Shown in pieces: positions 35,741 to 44,410 of a DNA stretch of 64,000 nt; position 1 is the stretch's first letter, and every line of letters starts with the position of its first letter. Source of the DNA: Anaerolineae bacterium (GTDB lineage: Bacteria; Chloroflexota; Anaerolineae; 4572-78; J111). The notes below the pieces were generated by a model. It searched no databases, was not told where the DNA came from, and worked only from the letters and a program-made list of their open reading frames with translations. The DNA is taken from the NCBI GenBank assembly GCA_023382535.1, contig JAHDWA010000045.1, positions 1-64,000 on the forward strand, given 5' to 3'. A program made the translations under genes and the position numbers.

Positions 35741-36535
35741 TCAATTAGGTTGAAACCGGAAAAAGTACCAGACTCTATTTTCAACATTCATATCAATCGT
35801 GAACTTATCTGAAACCTGTTGGCTCTCCCCGTTTTCCAGGTAAAAAGTCCAGACGCCGGCAATGTAGATCGCGCGCGGCTGCGGTTCGAATTTGATATTG
35901 CCACTCTTGACCACACCGCCGGGTGGGGTATGACCGATGGTCTGCCCGGCAGAAAAGTCGGACCGGGTCACAATCCCATCGGGGTCGGTGCCGACAAGGC
36001 GGAAGCCGGGTATCCAGCTATTGTCGCCTCCTTGAACAGCCACCATAATGGACAGGAGCGTCGATTCGGTGGGTTGCGTGTATAGCTCGGCCAGATTGAA
36101 CTGCCAGGTGGGGACCGGCGTAGGGGTCGGGGGCGGAGGCTGGGTCGGTGGAGGGGGTGGGGCCGGGGTGCTGGTTGGAGTTGAAGTGGGAGTCCGGGTA
36201 GGGCGCGGTGTCCGGGTGGGGGTGAGGGTCGGGGTATCGCTTGGAATCGGAGTGAGAGTGGGCGTAGGTGTAATGGTTGGGGTTGGGGTGGCCACGGGGG
36301 TGGAGGTAAAAGTCGGCTGGAGGGTCCTGATGATTTCTGTAGTCGGGGTTGGTTCGTCCGCCAGCGCTACCAGTTTGTCAAAAGGGGAAGCCAGGGTGCA
36401 GCCAGTCAGCCAGACCAAGGCCAGGAAGAATGGAAGAATGGAGGGCTGGAAGACTGGAGGTTTGCCAATCTTCCAATCTTCCAACCTTCCAACCTGCCGA
36501 CAATATTTGAATGGGGTACGTTTTATCGGTTTCAA
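35741..36535 (-). CDS. Lipoprotein with Thr/Pro-rich linker, function unknown
   Basis: 264 residues from TTG 36535. The putative signal ends in LVWLTGC (lipobox Cys about residue 46), followed by a long PTPT-type spacer (about 70-145). A C-terminal domain of about 115 residues resembles extracellular Ig-like or beta-sandwich modules (GFRLVGTDPDGIV, WTFYLENGESQQVSDKF). Notably the first 35 codons run through a GGAAG-family repeat (36424-36500), so either the repeat now encodes the signal peptide or the true start is further in with a rare codon. Family not recognised. Confidence 0.65.
   Translation of the reverse strand: MKPIKRTPFKYCRQVGRLEDWKIGKPPVFQPSILPFFLALVWLTGCTLASPFDKLVALADEPTPTTEIIRTLQPTFTSTPVATPTPTITPTPTLTPIPSDTPTLTPTRTPRPTRTPTSTPTSTPAPPPPPTQPPPPTPTPVPTWQFNLAELYTQPTESTLLSIMVAVQGGDNSWIPGFRLVGTDPDGIVTRSDFSAGQTIGHTPPGGVVKSGNIKFEPQPRAIYIAGVWTFYLENGESQQVSDKFTIDMNVENRVWYFFRFQPN
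36424..36500. repeat. GGAAGGCTGGAAG-family hairpin repeat, copy 3
   Basis: GGAAGAATGGAAGAATGGAG with GGCTGGAAGACTGGAGG on one arm and CCAATCTTCCAATCTTCC with AACCTTCCAACC on the other make an imperfect inverted repeat. It overlaps the signal-peptide codons of the lipoprotein gene. Confidence 0.6.
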
Positions 36536-36637
36536 GCTAGACTCTTTTCTTCAGCGAAAGGTAAGCCAGCCAGATTGTATGCAGAACAATCTCTTGACAC
36601 AAATGCAAGGGGACACAGGTTTGTAAAAACTTTAACC

Positions 36638-36763
36638 CAAGCTGCTACTTTTAACTGATTTTCACCGCAGAGGCACAGAGATTTTTTATTATTTTTCTCT
36701 GTGCCTTCGTTCGCTTCGCAGTCTGTGGTAAATTTTGAGTTTACTAAAGTGAGCAGCAGCTTG
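36638..36763. repeat. Nested palindromic element
   Basis: Outer arms CAAGCTGCT (36638-36646) and AGCAGCTTG (36755-36763) enclose a second pair AGGCACAGAGA (36671-36681) and TCTCTGTGCCT (36696-36706). ACCGCAGA and TCTGTGGT lie between them as further partial pairing. It fills the gap between two minus-strand lipoprotein genes and has no coding content. Confidence 0.55.
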
Positions 36764-36829
36764 AGTCACCTTTAAGAAAAATCCGGGGAAGTAGGGGGAC
36801 TAAATTACGAGTTAAATACCGGAACGAGC

Positions 36830-37915
36830 TTAAGAGGTATCTTGAGGCAAGGCCGGCCGGGTCGGGGTGGGCGTCGGGGTTACTGTAGGGGCTGGCGTGC
36901 TGTCCGGCGGCGGGAGTTGATGCTCCAATTTCGTTACCAGATGCCATAAGAGAGGCAAGTTTTCATCCAGAACAGCCTGCATGGTTGGGTCAGTATCGCC
37001 ACGGCGGCTTAAGAGTTCCGGTTTCTGGTTGAAGGCCGTTGGTCCAGCGGGCAGCAGCAGCTTACGCAGAGCTTCATAATCGCTGCGTTTGATTTCTACG
37101 GCAGCCATGGTCCCGCGAGTCAAGCGAAGGGGGCGGATGGGGGTAGCGGTTTGGGTCAGGTGAACCCGCAGCGAAAATTCGTAGCGATCAAGTGTGATCA
37201 AAACCTGAGCCAGCAGGTAGTAAACATTGTTTTGCTTGGTCACCACCTTCAGGGGCTGCAACAAATTCAAGGGGACACCCTCACGCCACTGGGCAAACTG
37301 GCTCTCGATTTGGTCCGGTTCGGTTAATAATTCGGTGGCGCTGTGCAGAGAACCAAAACTGCTGGCCAGCGGAGAAAAGTCAACAATCGCCTGGCTGCCA
37401 TCGGCAAAACGAACCCAGACCGCCACATGATCCACGCGATCCTGCAAGTCGTCCACGGGCGCCGCCACGCCGAAGCGGCCCAAGGCCACACCTCGGACTT
37501 GGGGCGATTGCAGCAATTCCTGCTGCACCGCATAGGCTAAAACAAAGCTGTCCACGGCCGGCCAATCGGCTGGGTTGGCCGGTTGCGGAGAATAGGCCAG
37601 GCGAGCGAGTTGGCCTTCCGGACCAGGTTCAATGACAATCTTGGTAACGTCATCTTCCAGGAGCGGGGCAAAGCCAAACTCAAATTTACCCAGAGTGGCT
37701 TTGGCGGCATTCAAGGCTTCGACATTATCGTTGTTAGGAATGACCAGCGGCCGGGTAGGGGTTGGGCTGGGGGCAGGCGTTGGGGTCGGCTCGCTGGCGC
37801 AAGCCGGTAGAAGGGCGATCAGCCCCAGAATCGCGCCCACCATCAGGAGAACTTTTAAGAGGGGCTGATGGCGAGTTTGCAGGAACCTGCCCATTGGACC
37901 AATAACTTGGATCAT
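36830..37915 (-). CDS. Lipoprotein of unknown function with Pro/Thr linkers
   Basis: 361 residues from ATG 37915, chosen for GGAG 5 bases upstream and because a signal peptide then ends in LIALLPAC near residue 39. A PTPAPSPTPT spacer follows. The main domain (about 60-330) is not recognised; it contains FEFGFAPLLEDDVTKIVIEP and WVRFADGSQAIVDFSPLA. A second PTPTPT stretch closes the C-terminus. An extracytoplasmic anchored protein specific to this lineage is the most that can be said. Confidence 0.7.
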   Translation of the reverse strand: MIQVIGPMGRFLQTRHQPLLKVLLMVGAILGLIALLPACASEPTPTPAPSPTPTRPLVIPNNDNVEALNAAKATLGKFEFGFAPLLEDDVTKIVIEPGPEGQLARLAYSPQPANPADWPAVDSFVLAYAVQQELLQSPQVRGVALGRFGVAAPVDDLQDRVDHVAVWVRFADGSQAIVDFSPLASSFGSLHSATELLTEPDQIESQFAQWREGVPLNLLQPLKVVTKQNNVYYLLAQVLITLDRYEFSLRVHLTQTATPIRPLRLTRGTMAAVEIKRSDYEALRKLLLPAGPTAFNQKPELLSRRGDTDPTMQAVLDENLPLLWHLVTKLEHQLPPPDSTPAPTVTPTPTPTRPALPQDTS

Positions 37916-38125
37916 GACCGCTCCAGCCAGGCCGCTCCGAATTGAAATTTTGAGCTGGCCTTGAGTTTTCAGAAGAAACAAGAACATGGTACACAATGAG
38001 CCAGATTCGTCAAACGTTAGTAGACGCCGCTGGGAAGAACAAAGTACTTTGACTCGGCCTATCCTTCGTGATAAACTAGGCCAAAGCCACTCCACTCAAT
38101 CTTAAATTATCATACCGAGGAATCT

Positions 38126-39040
38126 ATGCCAACTGTCGCCTTTCAAGGCATCACCGGCGCCTATTCTGAGAGCGCCATTTTTCAATTTTTCGGTGCCGAA
38201 ACCAAAACAGTTTCATGCCGGACCCTGGAAGGGATTTACGAAGCCGTCGAAACGGGCCGGGCCGATCTGGGCCTGCTGCCGGTCGAAAACGCCCTGGCCG
38301 GTTCGCTGCCGCGCGCCTACGAACTGCTGATGGAACGTGACCTGCGGATTCGGGCCGAGATGATTATGCACATTCAGCACACGTTGATGGCGGCGCCAGG
38401 CGTTAAACTGAGAGATTTGAAGCGGGTGCGCTCGACCCTGCTCTCGCTTAACCAGTGCGAAAAGTTCATCAACCGCTACGGTTTGGAACAAGTCCCTGCC
38501 TCAGATACGGCCAGCAGCGCCCGCGATCTGGCGGCCCGCCCTGAGCCAGACCTGGGCGTGATTGCCAGCAAACTAGCGGCCCAGATTTACAAGCTGGATG
38601 TCCTGGAAGAGGAAATCGAGGATGCCGCTTTCAACTACACCCGCTTTTTTATCCTGGGCCGGGAAGACCCGCCCCGCGCTCAGCGCAGCAAAACCTCGCT
38701 CATTTTCAGTGCCCGCCATTTGCCAGGTTCGCTCTATCACTGCCTGGGCGAGTTTGCCGAGCGCAATATCAACCTGACCAAAATTGAGTCCCGCCCTCGC
38801 CGCGACCGCCCCTGGCAGTATCTGTTTTACCTGGATTTTGAAGGCCACTGGCAAGACCCCGCTGCCGAGGCGGCCCTGCTGGGGCTGCTGCGCCGGGCCG
38901 GTTTTGTCAAAATGCTCGGCTCCTATCCCATGGCCACCACACCGCACCCCGAAGAATCCAAAGGGCGAGGAGGCGAAGAACTATGGAGCAACAGCCACAT
39001 AGACGAACCTACTGACCTTCCACCCTTCAGCCGCGGATAA
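38126..39040 (+). CDS. pheA: Prephenate dehydratase
   Basis: The enzyme converts prephenate to phenylpyruvate in phenylalanine synthesis. The catalytic domain shows [14 protein letters not shown] at the start, [11 protein letters not shown] and the TRF motif in [11 protein letters not shown]. An ACT regulatory domain follows from about residue 190 ([24 protein letters not shown]) and should bind phenylalanine for feedback control. A 28-residue hydrophilic C-terminal extension is unusual. The DAHP synthase gene follows 4 bases later, so flux control at both ends of the pathway is co-transcribed. Confidence 0.95.
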   Translation: MPTVAFQGITGAYSESAIFQFFGAETKTVSCRTLEGIYEAVETGRADLGLLPVENALAGSLPRAYELLMERDLRIRAEMIMHIQHTLMAAPGVKLRDLKRVRSTLLSLNQCEKFINRYGLEQVPASDTASSARDLAARPEPDLGVIASKLAAQIYKLDVLEEEIEDAAFNYTRFFILGREDPPRAQRSKTSLIFSARHLPGSLYHCLGEFAERNINLTKIESRPRRDRPWQYLFYLDFEGHWQDPAAEAALLGLLRRAGFVKMLGSYPMATTPHPEESKGRGGEELWSNSHIDEPTDLPPFSRG

Positions 39041-39044
39041 ACCC

Positions 39045-40061
39045 ATGATTATCATTATGCATTCTGAAGCCACCCCTTTTGAAATTGACAACGTCGTGGC
39101 CGAGGTGGAGGCCAGGGGCTGGCAAACGCACCTTTCCCACGACTCGGGCGAAACCGTCATCGGTTTGCAGGGCAGCGGGCAGCCGCTGGACCCGTTCTAC
39201 CTTGGCCAGATGCCCGGCGTCAAAGAAACGATGGCTATTACCCAAAAATTCAAGCTGACCAGCCGGGCCTTCCGCCGGGAGGATACAACCTTTACCCTGG
39301 GTGACGTGAACATCGGCAGCGGCCAGGTAGCAGTCATTGCCGGGCCATGCAGCGTGGAAAGCCGGGAACAACTGCTGGAAACGGCCCATGCGGTCAAAGA
39401 GGCCGGGGCCACTTTTCTGCGGGGCGGAGCCTACAAGCCGCGCAGTTCGCCCTACAGTTTCCAGGGCATGGGGGAGCAGGGCCTTAAATTGCTGGCCGAA
39501 GCTCGCGAAGCAACGGGCCTGCCTATCGTCACCGAAGTCATGTCGCCCGGCAAAGTAGCCCTGGTTGCCATTTATGCCGACGTGCTGCAAATCGGGGCGC
39601 GCAACATGCAGAACTTCGATTTACTCAACGCCGTCGGCCAGGCCCACAAGCCGGTGCTGCTCAAGCGCGGTATGTCGGCCACCCTTGAAGATTTGCTTAT
39701 GGCCGCCGAGTACATTCTGGCCCACGGTAACAACCGGGTCATGTTATGTGAGCGCGGCATCCGCACCTTTGATAACAAATACACCCGCAATACCTTCGAC
39801 ATCAACGCCATCCCGCTGCTTAAAGAGCTGACCCACCTGCCCATCGTCGCCGACCCCAGCCACGCAATTGGGGTCCGCCGCCATGTCAGCGCCATGACCC
39901 TGGCCAGTGTCGCCGCCGGCGCCGATGGCCTGATTATCGAAACCCACCCCGACCCCGACCATGCCGTTTCCGATGGTGACCAATCGCTGACCCTGCCTCA
40001 ATTCAAAGAGTTGATGGAGCAGGTGCGCGCTATGGCCGAGGCCGTGGGTCGAACGGTTTAG
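39045..40061 (+). CDS. aroF: 3-deoxy-7-phosphoheptulonate synthase (DAHP synthase)
   Basis: Condenses phosphoenolpyruvate and erythrose-4-phosphate in the first step of the shikimate pathway. The 338 residues carry an N-terminal ferredoxin-like domain (1-70), as in Thermotoga-type (class I-beta) enzymes, then the KDO8P/DAHP barrel: [39 protein letters not shown] and DPSHAIG with metal-site residues. The N-terminal domain suggests aromatic amino acid feedback. Directly follows pheA. Confidence 0.95.
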   Translation: MIIIMHSEATPFEIDNVVAEVEARGWQTHLSHDSGETVIGLQGSGQPLDPFYLGQMPGVKETMAITQKFKLTSRAFRREDTTFTLGDVNIGSGQVAVIAGPCSVESREQLLETAHAVKEAGATFLRGGAYKPRSSPYSFQGMGEQGLKLLAEAREATGLPIVTEVMSPGKVALVAIYADVLQIGARNMQNFDLLNAVGQAHKPVLLKRGMSATLEDLLMAAEYILAHGNNRVMLCERGIRTFDNKYTRNTFDINAIPLLKELTHLPIVADPSHAIGVRRHVSAMTLASVAAGADGLIIETHPDPDHAVSDGDQSLTLPQFKELMEQVRAMAEAVGRTV

Positions 40062-40165
40062 CTGTTTTTGTCCGCAGAGCGGTAAGAGATTTGTTAGAAG
40101 TTTTTGGTTAAGTAGATAGTATGGGTAGAATCAGTAGATAGTATTTGGTAGAAAGGTTATGGGTT

Positions 40166-40735
40166 ATGTCTAACATAAAACAGCAGGATTTACAACCTTC
40201 AGGCCGGGAAGTCGCTACTCTAGGCGGCGGCTGCTTCTGGTGCCTGGAGGCAGTTTATGATGAGCTGCAAGGCGTAGAGGATGTGGTGTCCGGCTATTCG
40301 GGCGGGCATATGGTTAATCCAACCTATCAACAGGTCTGCAACGGCACAACCGGCCACGCCGAGGTGGTTCAACTGACCTTTGACCCCGCAATCGTCTCAT
40401 TTCGAGAGATTCTGGAGATTTTCTTTACTATTCACGATCCCACCACCCTCAACCGGCAGGGAGCCGATGTTGGGCCGCAGTATCGTTCGGCTATCTTTTA
40501 TCACACCCCGGAACAAAAAGAGACGGCGGAGCAGGTCATTGCTGAACTTAACGCGGCGCAGCTCTGGGACGATCCAATTGTGACCGAGGTCACGCCGTTC
40601 CAGGCTTTTTATCCGGCCGAGGCGTATCACCAGGAGTATTTTCAACGCAATCCTGGGCAGGGTTACTGCCGGGTGATCATTGCCCCCAAAGTAGCCAAGT
40701 TCCGCCAGAAATACCTGGCCAAGCTCAAAAAGTAG
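40166..40735 (+). CDS. msrA: Peptide methionine sulfoxide reductase A
   Basis: MsrA reduces methionine-S-sulfoxide in proteins. The 189-residue frame has the active site ATLGGGCFWCLEAVY with the nucleophilic Cys in GCFW, then SGYSGGH, GHAEVVQLTFDP, YRSAIFYH and AEAYHQEYF. A further Cys in QGYCRVIIAPK fits a resolving cysteine. Start at ATG 40166 is supported by AAGG 9 bases upstream; the frame extends in to 40145 without one. Appears monocistronic. Confidence 0.95.
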   Translation: MSNIKQQDLQPSGREVATLGGGCFWCLEAVYDELQGVEDVVSGYSGGHMVNPTYQQVCNGTTGHAEVVQLTFDPAIVSFREILEIFFTIHDPTTLNRQGADVGPQYRSAIFYHTPEQKETAEQVIAELNAAQLWDDPIVTEVTPFQAFYPAEAYHQEYFQRNPGQGYCRVIIAPKVAKFRQKYLAKLKK

Positions 40736-40848
40736 AGGCGCTATCCGATTGAGCGTATCCCAATTTTTAGGGTGAAACGACAGAGGACGCTTCGCGGAAA
40801 CCTCTGCCGTCTGCCTGAAACAAGGACAGCTTCATCTTTGCGCTCATA

Positions 40849-40877
40849 TTGACACCTCTTCGGCCTTGTGCTACAAT
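40849..40877 (+). promoter_or_regulatory. Strong promoter for the GbsR-type regulator
   Basis: TTGACA (40849-40854) and TACAAT (40872-40877) with a 17-base spacer: a perfect -35, a 5/6 -10 and ideal spacing, 36 bases before the ATG. Confidence 0.8.
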
Positions 40878-40900
40878 ATTTTCAGTAATTTCTGAATATT
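40875..40900. promoter_or_regulatory. Candidate operator of the GbsR-type regulator
   Basis: AATATTTTCAG, 6 bases, CTGAATATT is an imperfect inverted repeat that overlaps the -10 box and transcription start. A repressor bound here would block the promoter. A related TTTCAC-N15-GTGAAA repeat is at 41463-41489, before the next gene. Confidence 0.55.
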
Positions 40901-40913
40901 TGGAACAAGGTGT

Positions 40914-41441
40914 ATGAGCGAACTCAACGAGATCAAAGAAAAATTTATATTGCATTGGGGGGAGCAGGGATCACTCTGGGGCATTAACCGGACGATGGCC
41001 CAGGTGCATGCGCTCCTTTTTGTTTCGCCAGAGCCGCTATCCGCCAACCAGATTATGGAGGAGTTACAAATCAGCCGCGGCAATGTCAGTATGGCCCTGC
41101 GGGAACTGATGGCCTGGGGCCTGGTCAGCCGGGTTCATATTAAGGGCGAGCGCCGCGAGTTTTACACTACGGAAAAAGACGTGTGGATGATGTTCCGTAT
41201 CATTGCGCGCGAGAGAAAGAAACGAGAGGTTGACCCAACTATTGAGGTCTTGCGTGAAAGTGTCACCCGGCTCAACCAGATGCCCGATGCAGAAGGCAAA
41301 TACGAACGAGAGCAAATCAAAAACCTGCTTGACTTTTTTGAAACCGGCGTAGAAGTGTACAAAGACCTGGAAACGCAATCCCCGACCAGTATTCTGAAGT
41401 TAATGGGCAAAGCCCTACAGGTGAGACAGTTGCTTTCATAG
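40914..41441 (+). CDS. GbsR/MarR-type transcriptional regulator
   Basis: The 175 residues begin with HWGEQGSLWGINRTMAQVHALLF, the hallmark of the GbsR group of MarR-like regulators. A winged helix follows (LSANQIMEELQISRGNVSMALRELMAWGLVSRV), then a helical C-terminus ending in ILKLMGKALQ. GbsR itself represses choline/glycine-betaine genes in Bacillus; the effector here is unknown. A strong promoter with an overlapping palindrome suggests self-repression. The methyltransferase gene 90 bases downstream is a likely target. Confidence 0.88.
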   Translation: MSELNEIKEKFILHWGEQGSLWGINRTMAQVHALLFVSPEPLSANQIMEELQISRGNVSMALRELMAWGLVSRVHIKGERREFYTTEKDVWMMFRIIARERKKREVDPTIEVLRESVTRLNQMPDAEGKYEREQIKNLLDFFETGVEVYKDLETQSPTSILKLMGKALQVRQLLS

Positions 41442-41462
41442 CTTGTCTTATTTGTTCATAAG

Positions 41463-41489
41463 TTTCACTGTTTTCTGAAAGTTGTGAAA
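41463..41489. promoter_or_regulatory. Second palindrome, between regulator and methyltransferase
   Basis: TTTCAC (41463-41468) and GTGAAA (41484-41489) with TTTCTGAAA in the middle. Shares TTTC and GAAA/CTGAA words with the operator at 40875-40900. Confidence 0.4.
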
Positions 41490-41531
41490 GTAAAGGTGGC
41501 AAACTACAAGGTGCCGCCTGAGGAGAGGAAA

Positions 41532-42341
41532 ATGACCGTCAAATCGGAGATGAGATTCTTTCCCAGCTTGTTGAGCAATCGCCACTATTCGGGTACGGTG
41601 GCCACCCTGCTCTACAACTGGCCCATTTTTGCGGGCTTGCTCTTTTTCGGCCTGGTTGCCCTGACAGTTAGTTACCTGGCGGCAGGTCCATGGAACTGGC
41701 TGCTTTTAGCCAGCGGCGCCGGCGCAGTGGGGTTGATCGCCAGTATTCTGACCGCCTCATTTTTTGTCTATGATTGGGGCCGGCAGCACGAGTATGACCG
41801 CCTGGCTCAGGTGGGACAGCTAACCCAGGCCAATGTGGTGATTGCTATTACCTGCGGCAAATTACGCGGCACGCGCGGCCTGCTGCCTAATTTTCAAGGT
41901 GGACATTACTTTTTGATTGATATTTACGATGCCCAGAAAATGACCGATGCCGCCCTCCGCCGGGCGCGGAAGCTGGAACCTCCGCTGCAAGCGGAACGAC
42001 GCATCTATCAACGGCCCGGTCAAGCTACGAATCTGCCCCTGCCCCACAATTGGGCCGACATCATCTACTGCGACTTCAGCCTGCACGAACTGCAAGATGC
42101 TGCCGACCGGGACGCTCTTTTTAGCGAGTTTGCCCGCGTCCTCAAGCCCGGCGGTCGCCTGTTGATTGCCGAACACGGGCGGGATTGGCTTAACTTCGCC
42201 GCGTTTGGCCCCGGCGCTTTCAGCTTTTTCTCCCCGGCTACCTGGCAGAGACACATCCACAAAGCTGGCTTAGCGATCCAGTATCACGAGCGCTGGCGGG
42301 GCCTGGTCCATTTGTGGGTAGCGGAGCGGCAGCCCCGTTAA
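41532..42341 (+). CDS. Membrane-anchored SAM-dependent methyltransferase
   Basis: 269 residues from ATG 41532 (AGGAG 6 bases upstream). Two N-terminal membrane helices (about 30-52 and 57-80) precede a class I methyltransferase domain. In that domain VVIAITCGKLRGT is a variant motif I, and ADIIYCDFSLHEL, EFARVLKPGGRLLIAEHG and WQRHIHKAGL are the usual later motifs. The ubiE/Methyltransf_11-like end suggests a lipid or other membrane-linked substrate. The G-x-G of motif I is weak (CGKLRG), which could reduce cofactor binding. It lies 90 bases after the GbsR-type gene. Confidence 0.78.
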   Translation: MTVKSEMRFFPSLLSNRHYSGTVATLLYNWPIFAGLLFFGLVALTVSYLAAGPWNWLLLASGAGAVGLIASILTASFFVYDWGRQHEYDRLAQVGQLTQANVVIAITCGKLRGTRGLLPNFQGGHYFLIDIYDAQKMTDAALRRARKLEPPLQAERRIYQRPGQATNLPLPHNWADIIYCDFSLHELQDAADRDALFSEFARVLKPGGRLLIAEHGRDWLNFAAFGPGAFSFFSPATWQRHIHKAGLAIQYHERWRGLVHLWVAERQPR

Positions 42342-42357
42342 TAACCTCAGTACTCAG

Positions 42358-44214
42358 CTAGATCCGCCCAAACTCCCTGGCCAACTGGGCGGCGCTCATG
42401 TGGATCATCGTCGGGCGGCCATGCGGGCAGGTACGCGGAGCGCTGGTCGCCTCTAACTGGCGGACTAACTCGCGCATTTCCTCCGGCGATAGAATTTGCC
42501 CTCCTTTAATGGAAGCCCGTTTGCAAACCGTGATGGCAATCTTTTCGTGCGTTTCCCGCGCCAGAGGGATAGCCCCATCGGCCATCTCGGCTAAAATATC
42601 CACCAGCGCCCGCGCCGGATCGGCCCGGCTGAGCATTTCAGGCACGGCCCGCAGGCGATAGGTGGCGCCGCCAAACGGCTCCAGTTCAAAACCGACCTCG
42701 GTTAAAGCATCCCACTCGGCTTCCAGCAGCGCCGCATGCCCGGGCGAAAGTTCGACCACCACCGGCTCCAACAACTGCTGGCGGGCAACGGCTGCCTGCG
42801 CTTTTTGCGCCGCCAGCTTCTCATACAAAATCCGTTCGTGGGCGGCATGCTGGTCAATGAGATAAAGACCATCCGGCCCTTCGGCGACAATGTACATCTG
42901 CTGAATCTGGCCTACCACCCGCATGAGCGGCATCACCTGCGGCATAGACGATGCGAGGAATTGGCGTTCGCCTTCACTGTCAGCGGCAGCCGGCAGCGAC
43001 AGGGTTTGCTGCGCTTCAAAGCCAAACTGGCTAAAACCGGGGCTGCCGTGGTTGCCAAACGAAGTGCGCCAGGGTGCAGTATCGCCGGCATGGCCGCCAA
43101 AGTCACTGGAAAAGCTGTAAGTTGAAGGCGAAGGCCTCCCATAGGCCGGCACCGGCGCAGCCGCCGTGACCGCGGCCCGAACCCCCTTTTGAACCACTTT
43201 GAAAATCTCGCGCGGGTCTCTAAATTTAACTTCGGCTTTGGTCGGATGAACATTGACATCCACTTCGGCCGGATCTATTTCGATGTTCAGGACAGCTACC
43301 GGGAAACGGCCCACCGGCAGAAACGTATGATAGGCCTGGACGACCGCCTGGTTGAGCGAACGATCCTGAATCCAGCGCCGGTTAACAAAAAAGATGAGCT
43401 GATCGCGCGCCCCCCGATGCAAAGCGGGAACCCCAGCATAACCATGAACAGATACAGGCAGGGGGGGAGAAGGTTTTTTCTCCTCTGTTCCTCCTGCCTG
43501 GCGCTCCGCCCTGGCAGCCCCCTGCCCCCCTGCTTCATTGTGCTCCACCAAAATCATCTGCCGGGCCGTTTCCAGGTCAAAAACTGCGGCCAGGGTGTCG
43601 AACAGCTCGCCGCTGCCGTTGGTCTGGAAGGTCAGGCGGTTATCGCTCTGCAGGGCAAAACGAATGTGGGGGTAAGCCAGGGCATAATGTGAGACAATCC
43701 GATGAATATGAGCCGCTTCGGTCGCGTCGGCTTTGAGGAATTTGAGGCGGGCGGGGACATTGTAAAACAGGTTTTCCACCGTAATGATCGTCCCACCCGG
43801 CGAACCGGCAGCGCCCAATGCTAGCTGCTGGCCTCCCTCCAGGCGAATGCGGGTAGCCGCCGGCTGCGCCGCAGGCCGGGAAACCAGGGTTAACTGTGAT
43901 ACCGCGGCGACCGAGGCCAGGGCCTCACCCCGGAAGCCGAGGGTCATGACCTGGCTCAAATCCTCGACCGAGGCGAGCTTGCTGGTTGCGTGCCGCGCAA
44001 ACGCCAGCGGAACTTCTTCAGCGGCAATACCACCGCCATCATCCATGACCCGGATCAACCGCTTGCCACCACCCTGAATTTCTACCCTAATGGTTCTGGC
44101 CCCGGCATCTATGGCGTTCTCAACCAGCTCTTTGACCACCGAAGCAGGCCGCTCCACCACTTCTCCGGCGGCAATTTTGGCCGCCACGTCGGGCGGCAGG
44201 ATACGAATTGTCAC
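42358..44214 (-). CDS. mutL: DNA mismatch repair protein MutL
   Basis: 618 residues from GTG 44214, with GGAG 8 bases upstream and the conserved IRILPPDVAAKIAAGEVVERP right after. The GHKL ATPase has KELVENAIDAGA, MDDGGGI and TLGFRGEALASVAAV. The C-terminal domain carries DQHAAHERILYEKL, matching the DQHA(X)2E(X)4E nicking-endonuclease motif, along with CPHGRP and the terminal FGRI. It should therefore be an endonuclease-type MutL. A low-complexity insert (about residues 225-260, Gly/Ala/Pro-rich) lies in the N-terminal half. No mutS in the window. Confidence 0.95.
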   Translation of the reverse strand: MTIRILPPDVAAKIAAGEVVERPASVVKELVENAIDAGARTIRVEIQGGGKRLIRVMDDGGGIAAEEVPLAFARHATSKLASVEDLSQVMTLGFRGEALASVAAVSQLTLVSRPAAQPAATRIRLEGGQQLALGAAGSPGGTIITVENLFYNVPARLKFLKADATEAAHIHRIVSHYALAYPHIRFALQSDNRLTFQTNGSGELFDTLAAVFDLETARQMILVEHNEAGGQGAARAERQAGGTEEKKPSPPLPVSVHGYAGVPALHRGARDQLIFFVNRRWIQDRSLNQAVVQAYHTFLPVGRFPVAVLNIEIDPAEVDVNVHPTKAEVKFRDPREIFKVVQKGVRAAVTAAAPVPAYGRPSPSTYSFSSDFGGHAGDTAPWRTSFGNHGSPGFSQFGFEAQQTLSLPAAADSEGERQFLASSMPQVMPLMRVVGQIQQMYIVAEGPDGLYLIDQHAAHERILYEKLAAQKAQAAVARQQLLEPVVVELSPGHAALLEAEWDALTEVGFELEPFGGATYRLRAVPEMLSRADPARALVDILAEMADGAIPLARETHEKIAITVCKRASIKGGQILSPEEMRELVRQLEATSAPRTCPHGRPTMIHMSAAQLAREFGRI

Positions 44215-44343
44215 AACCTCTGCTCCATCATCATAATACCTTTTAACGCCAGATATTCTACCACAGTGTGACTGAATTTGCTCATCTGAAGCCATTGACG
44301 TGTATCAAGTTGGGGTCAAGTTGCCTCAAATTCAGAACCAGGT

Positions 44344-44371
44344 TTGACATCCTATCAAGCATCACTATCAT
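44344..44371 (+). promoter_or_regulatory. Promoter for the MBL-fold gene
   Basis: TTGACA (44344-44349) and TATCAT (44366-44371) with a 16-base spacer, 39 bases before GTG 44411. Confidence 0.6.
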
Positions 44372-44410
44372 GACGCCCAATTCTGCCCAATGTTAAGGAT
44401 GTAAAGTACT

